Notes under the pieces: generated by a model | Seen by the model: the letters and a program-made list of their open reading frames with translations, nothing else | Told to the model about the DNA's origin: nothing | Databases searched by the model: none | In this document: positions 1 to 7,851 of the stretch, one piece after another | Numbering within the stretch: position 1 is the first letter of the stretch | Layout of the letters: each line of letters starts with the position of its first letter | Made by a program: the position numbers and the translations under genes | Origin: Candidatus Thermokryptus sp. | Lineage (GTDB): Bacteria; Bacteroidota; Ignavibacteria; Kryptoniales; Kryptoniaceae | DNA length: 11,471 bases | Assembly: GCA_028276305.1 (NCBI GenBank) | Contig: JAPYWO010000012.1 | Coordinates: 1 to 11,471, forward strand | Direction: 5' to 3'

Positions 1-114
1 AAGGAATTCAACAAAAATCTTGAAACGCTTCTAAGGCGAAAAGCGTCTTCCTTAAAAACAGATGATTTCCCCATTGAGAGGATAGCCAGATATTTTGAAC
101 ATGACTTTGAATAA
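1..114 (+). CDS. C-terminal fragment of an unidentified protein
   Basis: Frame 1 is open from the window edge to TAA at 112-114, giving 37 residues that end in RIARYFEHDFE. The fragment is charged and helical in character, with many Lys, Arg, Glu and Phe residues. It has no membrane segment and no motif I recognise. It has the same orientation as the next gene and ends 16 bases before that start, so it could belong to the same transcript. The codon style (AGG, AGA, ATA) matches the neighbours, which supports real coding. The function cannot be read from this tail alone. One might expect an ABC ATPase beside the importer genes, but nothing here shows one. Confidence 0.6.
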   Translation, partial: KEFNKNLETLLRRKASSLKTDDFPIERIARYFEHDFE

Positions 115-130
115 ATAAAAAAGAGATTAA

Positions 131-1720
131 ATGCGCGTTAATCAAATCCTGTTCTTTTTGGTTTTATCCTTGCTCCTCACATTGGGTTGTAGAAAGGAAG
201 TCAAAAGAAATTACATAGTTATTGGAAGCACTATTGATATTGACTCATTTAACCCATATTTAAGCACATCGCTTTTCACCCAAGATATACTTGACAGAGT
301 TTACCTTCGTCTTGCTGTTGAACACGAAGATTACCGAACCTTTACACCACTTCTTGCGAAAAGATGGGAATGGTCTAAGGACTCTCTTCAAATCACTTTT
401 TATCTTCGCAATGATGTATATTGGACTGATGGTGTTAAGACGACCGCATACGATGTTGAATATAGTTTTAAAGCAGCCACTTCTCCCGAACTCGCATGGT
501 TAAACGCTGAGGACATAGTCAGAAATATAGAAGATGTAAAAGCATTGAATGAGACAACGCTCGTTGTTAAGTATCGTTATGTTTACCCATATCAAGTTAT
601 GGATATAAACGATGTCTGGATAATCCCGCGACACATTTATGAAAAGATTCCCTTCTCCGAATGGAGGAAGAACGGTTTCTTTGATCATAATCCTGTGACG
701 AACGGTCCATATAAAGTTGCTCGCTGGGAAAGAGGACAATTGATTGAACTTGTCAAGAATGAAAGATATTTTGATAAAAATTATCCAAAGATAGAAAGGG
801 TTTTCGTTAAAATCGTCCCAAATGAATCAAATTTAACTTTGCAGTTCTTGAATGGTGAGATTGATGTCTTGCCTTCTGTTTCGCCATCTGTTGCTGAAAA
901 ATATGAGGGGAGTAAAAATTTTAAGTTTGTTAAGTATCCGCATCTTGCGTATGAATATATTGGTTGGAATCAGAAAAATCCGATATTTGCAGATAAAAAG
1001 GTTAGACAAGCGCTATCATACGGGATAAATGTTGACGAGATAATAAATGTGATTTTGAAAGGTAATGCGGTTCGCAGTACTTCTCCATTTCCATCAACTT
1101 TTTGGGCTCATAACGAGAAGTTGAAACCATATCCATACGATATTCAAAGGGCTAAGAAGCTTCTTTCCGAAGCTGGTTGGCGTGATTCCGATGGGGATGG
1201 AATCCTTGATAAAGTCATAGGTGGGAAAAAAGTTGATTTTAAATTTACATTGATAACCAATGCTGAGAATCAAACGAGGAGAGAAGTTGCAGTGGCTATC
1301 CAAAATGACCTTTTGAAGCTCGGTGTCAAGATGGAAATACAGCTTTATGAATTTAACACATTTATGCGCCATATACTTGATAGAAATTTTGATGCAGTTT
1401 TATCAGGTTGGAGGATTGCGACTAAGCCAGACCTTTCTTCATTGTTTCACACCGAGGCGATAAAATCAGGTCATAATATCGTCTCGTATTCAAATCCGTA
1501 TTTTGATAAGCTTAATGATTCAGCAGCTGTTTTAAACAACCTTGCAAGCGCAAAGAAAATTTGGGATGAAATTCAAGAGATACTTTATGAAGACCAACCT
1601 TATACATTTCTTTATGAGCCGGTCAGGATAAATGGCATTAGCAACAGGATAAAAATTGAGACCGTTAAAATGAACAGCATAAGTTTTCTTTTTAACTTGC
1701 ACGAGTGGGAATTAAGGTGA
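131..1720 (+). CDS. Peptide ABC transporter substrate-binding lipoprotein (SBP family 5)
   Basis: This is the extracytoplasmic solute-binding protein of an oligopeptide/dipeptide/nickel-type ABC importer. It captures ligand outside the inner membrane and delivers it to the DppB/DppC-type permeases that follow. The 529 residues are typical for the family. Residues 1-19 form a lipoprotein signal ending in LTLGC, so Cys20 is the likely lipidated residue, although the lipobox is imperfect (Thr at -3, Leu at -2). Family 5 hallmarks are DVYWTDG followed by TAYDVEYSF (about 95-113), a GPYKVARWERGQ segment, and FLNGEIDVLPSVSP. The ATG at 131 is directly preceded by an in-frame TAA (128-130), so no upstream extension is possible. 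AAGAGA at 121-126 is a modest ribosome site. Membership of the family is clear. The ligand (peptide, nickel, sugar or other) cannot be decided from sequence. Confidence 0.93.
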   Translation: MRVNQILFFLVLSLLLTLGCRKEVKRNYIVIGSTIDIDSFNPYLSTSLFTQDILDRVYLRLAVEHEDYRTFTPLLAKRWEWSKDSLQITFYLRNDVYWTDGVKTTAYDVEYSFKAATSPELAWLNAEDIVRNIEDVKALNETTLVVKYRYVYPYQVMDINDVWIIPRHIYEKIPFSEWRKNGFFDHNPVTNGPYKVARWERGQLIELVKNERYFDKNYPKIERVFVKIVPNESNLTLQFLNGEIDVLPSVSPSVAEKYEGSKNFKFVKYPHLAYEYIGWNQKNPIFADKKVRQALSYGINVDEIINVILKGNAVRSTSPFPSTFWAHNEKLKPYPYDIQRAKKLLSEAGWRDSDGDGILDKVIGGKKVDFKFTLITNAENQTRREVAVAIQNDLLKLGVKMEIQLYEFNTFMRHILDRNFDAVLSGWRIATKPDLSSLFHTEAIKSGHNIVSYSNPYFDKLNDSAAVLNNLASAKKIWDEIQEILYEDQPYTFLYEPVRINGISNRIKIETVKMNSISFLFNLHEWELR

Positions 1721-1730
1721 AGCCGGGAGA

Positions 1731-2696
1731 ATGAGGGTAATTTTGAAACGAATTTTCAACGCTATTTTTCTTTCCTTCGGCATATCTGCGGTTGTTTTCT
1801 TGCTTTTGAGAGTGTTGCCTTCGGTCTCTTTCTCCGATTTGTATTTAAACCCGAGATTATCCGATGAAGCGATCACAAGGATAAAATCATCTTACGGGCT
1901 TGATAAACCTGTTTTGGTTCAATTTTTCGTCTGGATAAAGGAAATCGCAATGGGTAATTTTGGGTTTTCTTTTATCTATCGCAAGCCAGTGATTGATTGT
2001 ATATTTGATGCTTTTCTTTCAACCTTGATCATCGGGCTTCCAGCACTTATTTACAGTTTCGGTTTAGGTATTGTCGTCGGTGTTCAATTGGCTCGTAAAA
2101 AAGGGAAGGCGATTGATAAACTCGTAAGCTCTTTTCTACTGATTTTATATTCAATTCCGACTTTTTGGGTTGGAATAATTTTTGTGCTCGTTTTTAGCAA
2201 TGTGCTTGGTTTTTTCCCTCCATCTGGGCTTCGTTCTTTCAATTTCAGTGAGATGAGCTTTCTTGAGAAAATTTTTGATTTGTTTTGGCACATTTTCCTT
2301 CCATCATTTACACTTGGTATAGCACCTATGTCTGCGGTTGCAAGGTTTGTAAGAACACATACGCTAAAGGTTTTATCTCAAACCTATGTGAAAATGGCAA
2401 AAGCAAAAGGTCTTGAAGAGCGTCTGATTTTTTATCGTCATGTTTTGCCGAACGCTTTGCTTCCCGTTGTAACTCTTTTCGGTCTTTACCTGCCTGTTTT
2501 CCTCGCTGGCTCAGTCGTCGTTGAGGAAATTTTTTCAATTCCAGGTCTTGGGAAACTTGCGATTGACTCAATTTTTCAAAGGGATTATCCTCTTACCGTT
2601 GGGATAACATTGTTTGTTTCTTTCATCGTCATACTTGGGAATTTGATCTCGGATATACTATACACAATTTTTGACCCAAGGATAAGGTTGGAATGA
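1731..2696 (+). CDS. ABC transporter permease, DppB/OppB type
   Basis: This is one of the two inner-membrane channel subunits of the peptide-type importer. Its 321 residues are normal for the family. The N-terminus (KRIFNAIFLSFGISAVVFLL) is the usual DppB opening with a first membrane helix at about 9-29. It is followed by a periplasmic stretch with the family-typical YGLDKPVLVQF (55-65), and roughly five more helices between 95 and 310. The EAA loop that contacts the ATPase is plain at 219-245 (YVKMAKAKG, then RHVLPNALLP). The protein ends in the expected FDPR (314-317). The start lies 10 bases after the lipoprotein stop. AAGGTGA (1714-1720), overlapping that stop, is a good ribosome site at 10 bases. 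The stop overlaps the start of the next permease (ATGA), indicating coupled translation. Substrate specificity is unknown. Confidence 0.93.
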   Translation: MRVILKRIFNAIFLSFGISAVVFLLLRVLPSVSFSDLYLNPRLSDEAITRIKSSYGLDKPVLVQFFVWIKEIAMGNFGFSFIYRKPVIDCIFDAFLSTLIIGLPALIYSFGLGIVVGVQLARKKGKAIDKLVSSFLLILYSIPTFWVGIIFVLVFSNVLGFFPPSGLRSFNFSEMSFLEKIFDLFWHIFLPSFTLGIAPMSAVARFVRTHTLKVLSQTYVKMAKAKGLEERLIFYRHVLPNALLPVVTLFGLYLPVFLAGSVVVEEIFSIPGLGKLAIDSIFQRDYPLTVGITLFVSFIVILGNLISDILYTIFDPRIRLE

Positions 2697-3616
2697 TGGC
2701 GCAAAGGAAGATATTTTTGGTTTCAATCTTTGTTATCTCCTATCTTGCTTTTGCGGATTTGATAGCGCCGTTTGATCCGATAATGTCGCTTGACAGGCAA
2801 AACCTTTCATCATTACCGCCTTTGACGAGAGTTTATGAGATAAATTTGAAAGACGGCAGGAAAGTCATCGCTTTTGAATATGTTAAGGAAAGCGAATTCG
2901 TTTATTACACACAGAGATTTTCGCGTGGCAGGGTTAAACTTGAGGATTTGAAAAATGTTAGGTCGCTTATTTTTGTATTCGGGACAGATAATCTGGGACG
3001 AGATGTGTTAAGTAGAACAATTTATGGGGGCAAAATATCACTTTTAATTGGCATCATTGCTTCCTTTATTGCCCTTTTTGTCGGGTTGATCGTTGGGGTT
3101 TTTGCTGGTTATTTCGGCGGGATAGCTGATAAAATTTTGATGAGAATTACGGATGTATTTCTTGCTTTCCCGAAATTATTTCTTGTGCTTGTGGTTGTTT
3201 CGCTAAGTCAAAGGCAAACAATTTTCTCTCTTATTTTAATTTTGGGTTTGTTAAGTTGGATGGGGATAGCGAGGTTTATAAGAGCGGAATTTTTGAAGTT
3301 AAAAAACATGGAGTTCGTCCTTGCTCTTGAATCGGTTGGTTTCCCAGAACTTAGAATTGCATTGAAGCACATTTTACCCAACGCTGTATTGCCAGCCCTT
3401 GTAAATATTCCCTTGCTTGTTGGTGATCTGATCCTGACGGAATCAATTTTAAGCTTCATTGGCTTTGGAGTTCAACCTCCAACTCCAACTTGGGGGAATA
3501 TGATAAGTGAAGCGGAAAAGAGTTTGCTTTCAACTTGGTGGCTTCCAATCCTGCCTGGTATTTTGATCTCGGCGACCGTTTTGATTATGAATTGGGCTTC
3601 TGAAGTTGAAGAATAG
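2693..3616 (+). CDS. ABC transporter permease, DppC/OppC type, with inserted periplasmic region
   Basis: This is the second channel subunit of the importer. Helix 1 lies at about 6-24, and FGTDNLGRDVLSRTIYG (96-112) is the hallmark leading into helix 2. The EAA-type loop covers about 208-234 (ALESVGF, then KHILPNAVLP). SFIGFGVQPPTPTWGNMI (254-271) is the second clear DppC signature. There are two oddities. First, about 50 residues (roughly 41-93, with LKDGRKVIAFEYV) sit between helix 1 and the GTD motif, where shorter family members have a brief loop; this looks like a small beta-rich insertion. Second, the C-terminus stops at MNWASEVEE and lacks the usual GDxLRDxLDPR tail. Two adjacent ATGs (2693, 2696) both overlap the dppB-type stop, and either may be used. 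No ATPase gene follows; guaA comes next after 66 bases. Confidence 0.92.
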   Translation: MMAQRKIFLVSIFVISYLAFADLIAPFDPIMSLDRQNLSSLPPLTRVYEINLKDGRKVIAFEYVKESEFVYYTQRFSRGRVKLEDLKNVRSLIFVFGTDNLGRDVLSRTIYGGKISLLIGIIASFIALFVGLIVGVFAGYFGGIADKILMRITDVFLAFPKLFLVLVVVSLSQRQTIFSLILILGLLSWMGIARFIRAEFLKLKNMEFVLALESVGFPELRIALKHILPNAVLPALVNIPLLVGDLILTESILSFIGFGVQPPTPTWGNMISEAEKSLLSTWWLPILPGILISATVLIMNWASEVEE

Positions 3617-3629
3617 GCAGTGGAAAATA

Positions 3630-3659
3630 TTGCGATTTTTTTCTTATATTTATCATAAA
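3630..3659 (+). promoter_or_regulatory. Possible promoter for the guaA block
   Basis: The 66-base gap between the permease and guaA is very AT-rich. It holds TTGCGA (3630-3635) as a loose -35 and TATCAT or CATAAA (3651-3659) as a loose -10 at spacings of 15 or 18. No good terminator hairpin lies in the gap, so read-through from the transporter genes is possible. The change of function at this point is the main reason to expect a promoter here. The motif match is weak. Confidence 0.22.
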
Positions 3660-3682
3660 CTCATCAAAAATTTTTCTCAATC

Positions 3683-5221
3683 ATGAAACCGAGTGAATTC
3701 ATACTTGTACTTGATTTTGGCTCGCAGTACACTCAACTTATAGCCAGAAGGATAAGAGAACTTGGTGTCTTTTCGGAGATTCAAAGGTTTGATTTCCCAA
3801 TTGATGAAATTTTAAAGTTGAAGCCGAAAGGGATAATTTTATCAGGAGGACCCTCAAGCGTTTACGAAGATGGCGCACCCCAAGTTGATGAAAAATTGTT
3901 TGAACTTGGAATTCCAGTGCTTGGGATTTGCTATGGACTTCAATTGATAGCATATAAGCTCGGTGGAGTCGTTGATAAGTTTGCAAGGAGGGAATACGGT
4001 AAGGCGATTTTAAGAGTTATAAAAGATGACGATTTATTTTACGGTTTCAATTCACAAAGCGTTGTTTGGATGAGCCATGGGGATGCGCTGATAAAGGAGC
4101 CAGACGGGTTTGAAGTTATAGCTTGGACCGATAACTCGCCGATTTGTGCTATAAGAAATAAAGATAAAAAAATTTATGGCGTTCAATTTCATCCGGAGGT
4201 CGTGCATACGGAAAGAGGCGATGAGATTTTGAGAAATTTTGTGTATAGGATTTGCGGTTGTAAAGGTGCGTGGAACGCTGAATTTTTTATTGAGAAAGAG
4301 ATTGAGGAAATTAGGAAAATTGTTGGGGATGAAAAAGTCATTTGTGCGGTAAGTGGTGGGGTTGATTCAACTGTCCTTGCTTTGCTTTTAATGAGAGCCA
4401 TCGGGGGAAATTTGATCGCTATTTTTATAGATAATGGCTTGATGCGTGAGGGTGAAGGCGAGGAGGTCTTGAAAAATTTTAGGGAAATTGGAGTTAACAT
4501 TCATTATGTAAATGCGAGCGAGGTCTTTCTTGAAAGATTGAAAGGTATCGTTGATCCAGAGGAGAAGAGACGAATCATTGGGAGGACATTTATTGAGATA
4601 TTTGAAAGAGAGGCGAAAAAATTTGGTGATGTTAAGTTTCTTGCACAGGGAACGCTTTATCCTGATGTCATTGAGTCAACGAGTTATAAAGGACCTTCAT
4701 CAAAGATAAAAACGCATCATAATGTTGGAGGTCTTCCGGAGCGTATGAATTTTAAATTGATAGAGCCGTTTAGAGAGCTTTTCAAAGATGAGGTGAGAAA
4801 GATCGGAAAGTCATTGGGTTTGAGCGATGAAATTTTAAATCGTCATCCTTTCCCAGGTCCTGGACTTGCTGTTAGAGTTGTTGGGGAGGTGACAAAAGAT
4901 AAGCTTGAGATTTTGCGCAAAGCGGATAAAATTTTCATTGAGGAGATAAAGAAAGCAAATTTATACGACAAAATTTGGCAAGCGTTTGCCGTTCTTTTGC
5001 CAATTAAAACAGTCGGTGTTATGGGGGACGAGAGAAGTTATGAGTATGTGGTAGCCCTTAGAGCTGTTTCAAGTCAAGATGGTATGACAGCGGATTGGTT
5101 CAGATTGCCGTATGATTTGCTTGAGAGGGTTTCAAATAGGATCGTCAACGAGGTAAAAGGCGTAAATCGTGTTATCTATGATATAACAACAAAACCACCG
5201 GCGACAATTGAATGGGAATGA
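3683..5221 (+). CDS. guaA: GMP synthase (glutamine-hydrolysing)
   Basis: GuaA converts XMP to GMP using ATP and ammonia from glutamine, the last step of guanine nucleotide synthesis, in the cytoplasm. The 512 residues contain both halves. The class I glutamine amidotransferase domain (about 6-190) has the nucleophile Cys83 in GICYGLQ and the His170/Glu172 pair in GVQFHPEV. After CGCKGAW comes the ATP pyrophosphatase domain with the P-loop SGGVDST (224-230). The C-terminal dimerisation domain carries [21 protein letters not shown] and the canonical ending KPPATIEWE. All catalytic residues are present, so it should be active. The ATG at 3683 gives the normal N-terminus ([17 protein letters not shown]). 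No Shine-Dalgarno sequence precedes it (TTTTTCTCAATC). It is probably first in a co-transcribed block running to about 9054. Confidence 0.98.
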   Translation: MKPSEFILVLDFGSQYTQLIARRIRELGVFSEIQRFDFPIDEILKLKPKGIILSGGPSSVYEDGAPQVDEKLFELGIPVLGICYGLQLIAYKLGGVVDKFARREYGKAILRVIKDDDLFYGFNSQSVVWMSHGDALIKEPDGFEVIAWTDNSPICAIRNKDKKIYGVQFHPEVVHTERGDEILRNFVYRICGCKGAWNAEFFIEKEIEEIRKIVGDEKVICAVSGGVDSTVLALLLMRAIGGNLIAIFIDNGLMREGEGEEVLKNFREIGVNIHYVNASEVFLERLKGIVDPEEKRRIIGRTFIEIFEREAKKFGDVKFLAQGTLYPDVIESTSYKGPSSKIKTHHNVGGLPERMNFKLIEPFRELFKDEVRKIGKSLGLSDEILNRHPFPGPGLAVRVVGEVTKDKLEILRKADKIFIEEIKKANLYDKIWQAFAVLLPIKTVGVMGDERSYEYVVALRAVSSQDGMTADWFRLPYDLLERVSNRIVNEVKGVNRVIYDITTKPPATIEWE

Positions 5222-5225
5222 GAAA

Positions 5226-6095
5226 ATGTCCAACGGGATAATCAAGAAAATGATTGAGAGAGCGAGGAAGTATTTTGACTCGGGGAAATATCTTCATTCG
5301 CTTCAGATTTATCACAGGATTATAAACGAGTATCCGGGTTATGTTGATGCGTACTCTGAGTTGGCTTATGTTTATACAAAGCTTGGGAAGGAGGGTTATG
5401 CTGAGAAGCTTTTGAGGAAGGCGCTTCAAATAGAGCCAGGGAACGAGGAAGTGCTTTTTTTGCTTGGGACGAATTGTTTGCGCTCAAAGAAATTTGACGA
5501 AGCGATAAAATTCTTAACAAAGCTCGCTTATCTTGAATATCCAGCTGTTCATTATAACCTCGGACTTGCTTACTATTACCGTGGCGATTACCTTGAAGCT
5601 GAAGCCGAGCTTAAAAAAGTTTTAAGCCTTGACCCGGATTTCCCCAAAGCTGTTGAGTCGCTTGCCGAGATATTGATAAAGCGCGAAAGTTATGACGAGG
5701 CGGTTGATTACCTAAAGCGTGGGATAAAAAGAGAGCCCTATAATCATACGCTTTATTATCTCCTGGGCATATCATTTTGGAATTTGGGAAAGTTAAAACA
5801 AGCTCGCGAGGCAATTGAAACCGCTATTGATCTTGAACCAAATAATGGAATCCTGTGGCAAACATGTGGTGAAATTTTACTTGAACTCGGTGAAATTGAA
5901 AAGGCGGAGAAGTATTTCAATCGCGCTATCTCACTTGATAAAGGTTTGGTTGATTCGTTCATAAATCTCGGTTTAATTCATTTGTATCGCGGTGAGGATG
6001 AACAAGCGAGAAAATTTTTTGATGAGGCGATTAAAATTGACCCTAAAGCAAGCGTGAAAATAGAGGAAAAAATCAAACTTTTAAGAAATGGCTAA
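5226..6095 (+). CDS. Cytoplasmic tetratricopeptide-repeat protein (about eight TPRs)
   Basis: This is a protein of 289 residues made almost wholly of TPR helix pairs, with unit boundaries at roughly 7, 41, 75, 107, 141, 175, 209 and 243. Typical unit features are visible, such as AYSELAYVYTKLGKEGYAEKL and HYNLGLAYYYRGDYLEAEAE, often closing with a D/EP turn (LQIEPGN, LSLDPDF, IDLEPNN, IKIDPKA). The third unit is slightly short. There is no signal peptide, membrane helix or catalytic domain, so a scaffold or adaptor role in the cytoplasm is the reasonable inference; the partner is unknown. I chose ATG 5226, four bases after the guaA stop. An in-frame TTG at 5208 would add six residues inside the guaA end and looks less likely. 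The stop overlaps the next start by 8 bases, so the two are probably coupled. Confidence 0.88.
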   Translation: MSNGIIKKMIERARKYFDSGKYLHSLQIYHRIINEYPGYVDAYSELAYVYTKLGKEGYAEKLLRKALQIEPGNEEVLFLLGTNCLRSKKFDEAIKFLTKLAYLEYPAVHYNLGLAYYYRGDYLEAEAELKKVLSLDPDFPKAVESLAEILIKRESYDEAVDYLKRGIKREPYNHTLYYLLGISFWNLGKLKQAREAIETAIDLEPNNGILWQTCGEILLELGEIEKAEKYFNRAISLDKGLVDSFINLGLIHLYRGEDEQARKFFDEAIKIDPKASVKIEEKIKLLRNG

Positions 6096-7851
6096 AATCA
6101 TCCGCTTTCTTTTGCTCATCGTGATTATTAAGGAAAGTGTTTTGACGCAAGGATATAGCTTTTTTAATCCCGTCGCCGATTCGCTCTTTAAAGCGGGCGT
6201 TGAACTTTTCAAATTTGGTTTGAATTCCCGAGGACATTTAGCTGATACCTCAGGGGAGAGGGAATACTTCTTAAAAGCATATTTAAAATTTGATTCCGTT
6301 ATCGCTCTCGGTTTAAATCACCGGACGACAGCAAGTTATCTTATGGCTTCAAAGTCGCTTTGTTATCTTAACAGATTTGCAGAGGCGGGTGATTTATTGA
6401 GGCATTTCCTTTCAAAGTTCCCCGAGAGCGAATATGTTGAAGATGCTCATTATACGCTTGGGCTAATTTACTTTAAGCTTGGAGATTTAGATGACGCTTT
6501 GCTTGAGATTGATAAGTCAATTCAAGTTTCAAAAAGTGATCCAACGAAGTATAAAAGAGTTATCTCTGCACTTGTTGATTCGGTTGATTTGACCACGCTT
6601 CAAAAGCTTGCGGATAAGGTCTTATCCACTGAGGTTAAATATCTTATAGTTGTAAAGGTTGCGGATAAAATCGCTCTTTCAGGAAGATATGAAGATGCGA
6701 AAAGATTCATTGCGGATAGATTGAGATATTTTCGCGGGACTGAATTTTATGATAGATTGATGTTTAAAATTTCGTATTACGAACGCCTTCTCGTTCGTCC
6801 AGAGGTTAAAATTGGTGTTTTGCTTCCTGAGCGACAAAGTTTAAGTGAATCAATTTTAAAAGGCATTGAACTTGCCGTTGAGCAACATAATTTGAATTTC
6901 AGCCCCAAGGTTGGAATTGAACTCAGGTATTATAATTCATTTGATATTGACAGGAAGGTTTTATCTTTTAAGAAAGTTCCAGAGGTCTCTGCGATAATTG
7001 GTCCAGTTTACAGTGAAGATGTTCAAATTTGTGCGAGGTTCATCAACGATTTAAAAATACCTTTGATTTCACCGACAGCCACATCGGATGGGTTAGCTGA
7101 TTTAAGCGATTACATCTTTCAGTTGAATTCCGATCTTACGACGAGGGCAAGGGCAATAGCACAGTTTGCGGTTTTTTCGCTTGGGTTGAAATACTTCTTT
7201 GTCCTTGCGCCAAACGATAAAAAAATAAAACCGTTCGTTGATGCCTTTGTTGATGAGGTGAAGTTGGGTTCAGCTCAAGTGATGAAAATTCGTTTTTACA
7301 ATCCTGATGAAACAGACCTTCGTAGTTATTTTAGGGAGATGAAAGCAGTTCTTGATTCATCTAAAGTTCCTTTGGATATGGTCGGGCTTTTTGCTCCAAT
7401 TTTAAATTCCGACTTCATCGGTATAATCACCTCGCAGGTCTTTTACCACGATATGAATGTTAAAATTTTGGGCAACGATATCTGGAATAATTTTAATGAA
7501 CTTTACTTGAATAGGAGATACGCTGATGGGGTTATATTCACTGCTGGTTGGAAAATTGACCTTGAGTCGCAAGGATATAAAAATTTCGTGAGGTTTTTCA
7601 AAGATAGATATGGAATTGAACCGGATGAATTTGCAGTTTACGGCTACGATACGGCGAGATTTATTTTGGAAGTGATAAAATCGGGGATGTTAACACCCGG
7701 CGAGGTTTATAATGCGATTAAGAAAGCGGAATTTTTCGGCATAGGCAGGGATATTGTGTTTGAAAATGGGCGCGTCAACAGGTCAATTGCGATTCTTGTT
7801 TTTAAGGATAATTTAATACGGAGGTTAACTCAATGGACGATAAAAAAGTAA
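6088..7851 (+). CDS. Exported TPR plus type 1 periplasmic-binding protein, LpoA-like
   Basis: This 587-residue protein has an N-terminal hydrophobic signal (about 4-20, IIRFLLLIVIIKESVLTQG) and no lipobox Cys, so it is probably secreted or held by an uncleaved anchor. Residues about 28-230 are TPR-like helices, for example YVEDAHYTLGLIYFKLGDLDDA at 116-137. From about 239 to 580 lies a type 1 periplasmic-binding fold, marked by VKIGVLLPERQ, ILKGIELAVEQHN, a VSAIIGPVYSEDV segment and IPLISPTATSDGL. The order TPR then binding fold matches LpoA-type penicillin-binding-protein activators and the Leu/Ile/Val-receptor-like proteins related to them. In LpoA the domain does not transport but stimulates a peptidoglycan synthase. 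That role here is inference; a ligand sensor or receptor is the alternative. It overlaps the TPR gene by 8 bases and radC by 19. No permease genes accompany it, which argues against transport. Confidence 0.86.
   Translation: MAKIIRFLLLIVIIKESVLTQGYSFFNPVADSLFKAGVELFKFGLNSRGHLADTSGEREYFLKAYLKFDSVIALGLNHRTTASYLMASKSLCYLNRFAEAGDLLRHFLSKFPESEYVEDAHYTLGLIYFKLGDLDDALLEIDKSIQVSKSDPTKYKRVISALVDSVDLTTLQKLADKVLSTEVKYLIVVKVADKIALSGRYEDAKRFIADRLRYFRGTEFYDRLMFKISYYERLLVRPEVKIGVLLPERQSLSESILKGIELAVEQHNLNFSPKVGIELRYYNSFDIDRKVLSFKKVPEVSAIIGPVYSEDVQICARFINDLKIPLISPTATSDGLADLSDYIFQLNSDLTTRARAIAQFAVFSLGLKYFFVLAPNDKKIKPFVDAFVDEVKLGSAQVMKIRFYNPDETDLRSYFREMKAVLDSSKVPLDMVGLFAPILNSDFIGIITSQVFYHDMNVKILGNDIWNNFNELYLNRRYADGVIFTAGWKIDLESQGYKNFVRFFKDRYGIEPDEFAVYGYDTARFILEVIKSGMLTPGEVYNAIKKAEFFGIGRDIVFENGRVNRSIAILVFKDNLIRRLTQWTIKK
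7820..7824 (+). promoter_or_regulatory. Shine-Dalgarno site for radC
   Basis: GGAGG lies 8 bases before the ATG at 7833, inside the coding sequence of the upstream LpoA-like gene. It supports this start and therefore the 19-base gene overlap. Confidence 0.7.

Noticed and set aside
291..503. Second plus-strand frame of 70 residues inside the binding-protein gene
   Set aside because: It is fully contained in the family 5 lipoprotein coding frame, whose motifs cover this stretch.
3617..3682. Rho-independent terminator after the permease genes, suggested by the run of seven T at 3636-3642
   Set aside because: The bases just before the T-run do not form a GC-containing stem; only short A/T pairing is possible.
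6088..7851. Branched-chain amino acid transport receptor (LivJ)
   Set aside because: The binding fold is similar, but the N-terminal TPR region and the lack of neighbouring permease and ATPase genes fit an LpoA-like or sensor protein better.
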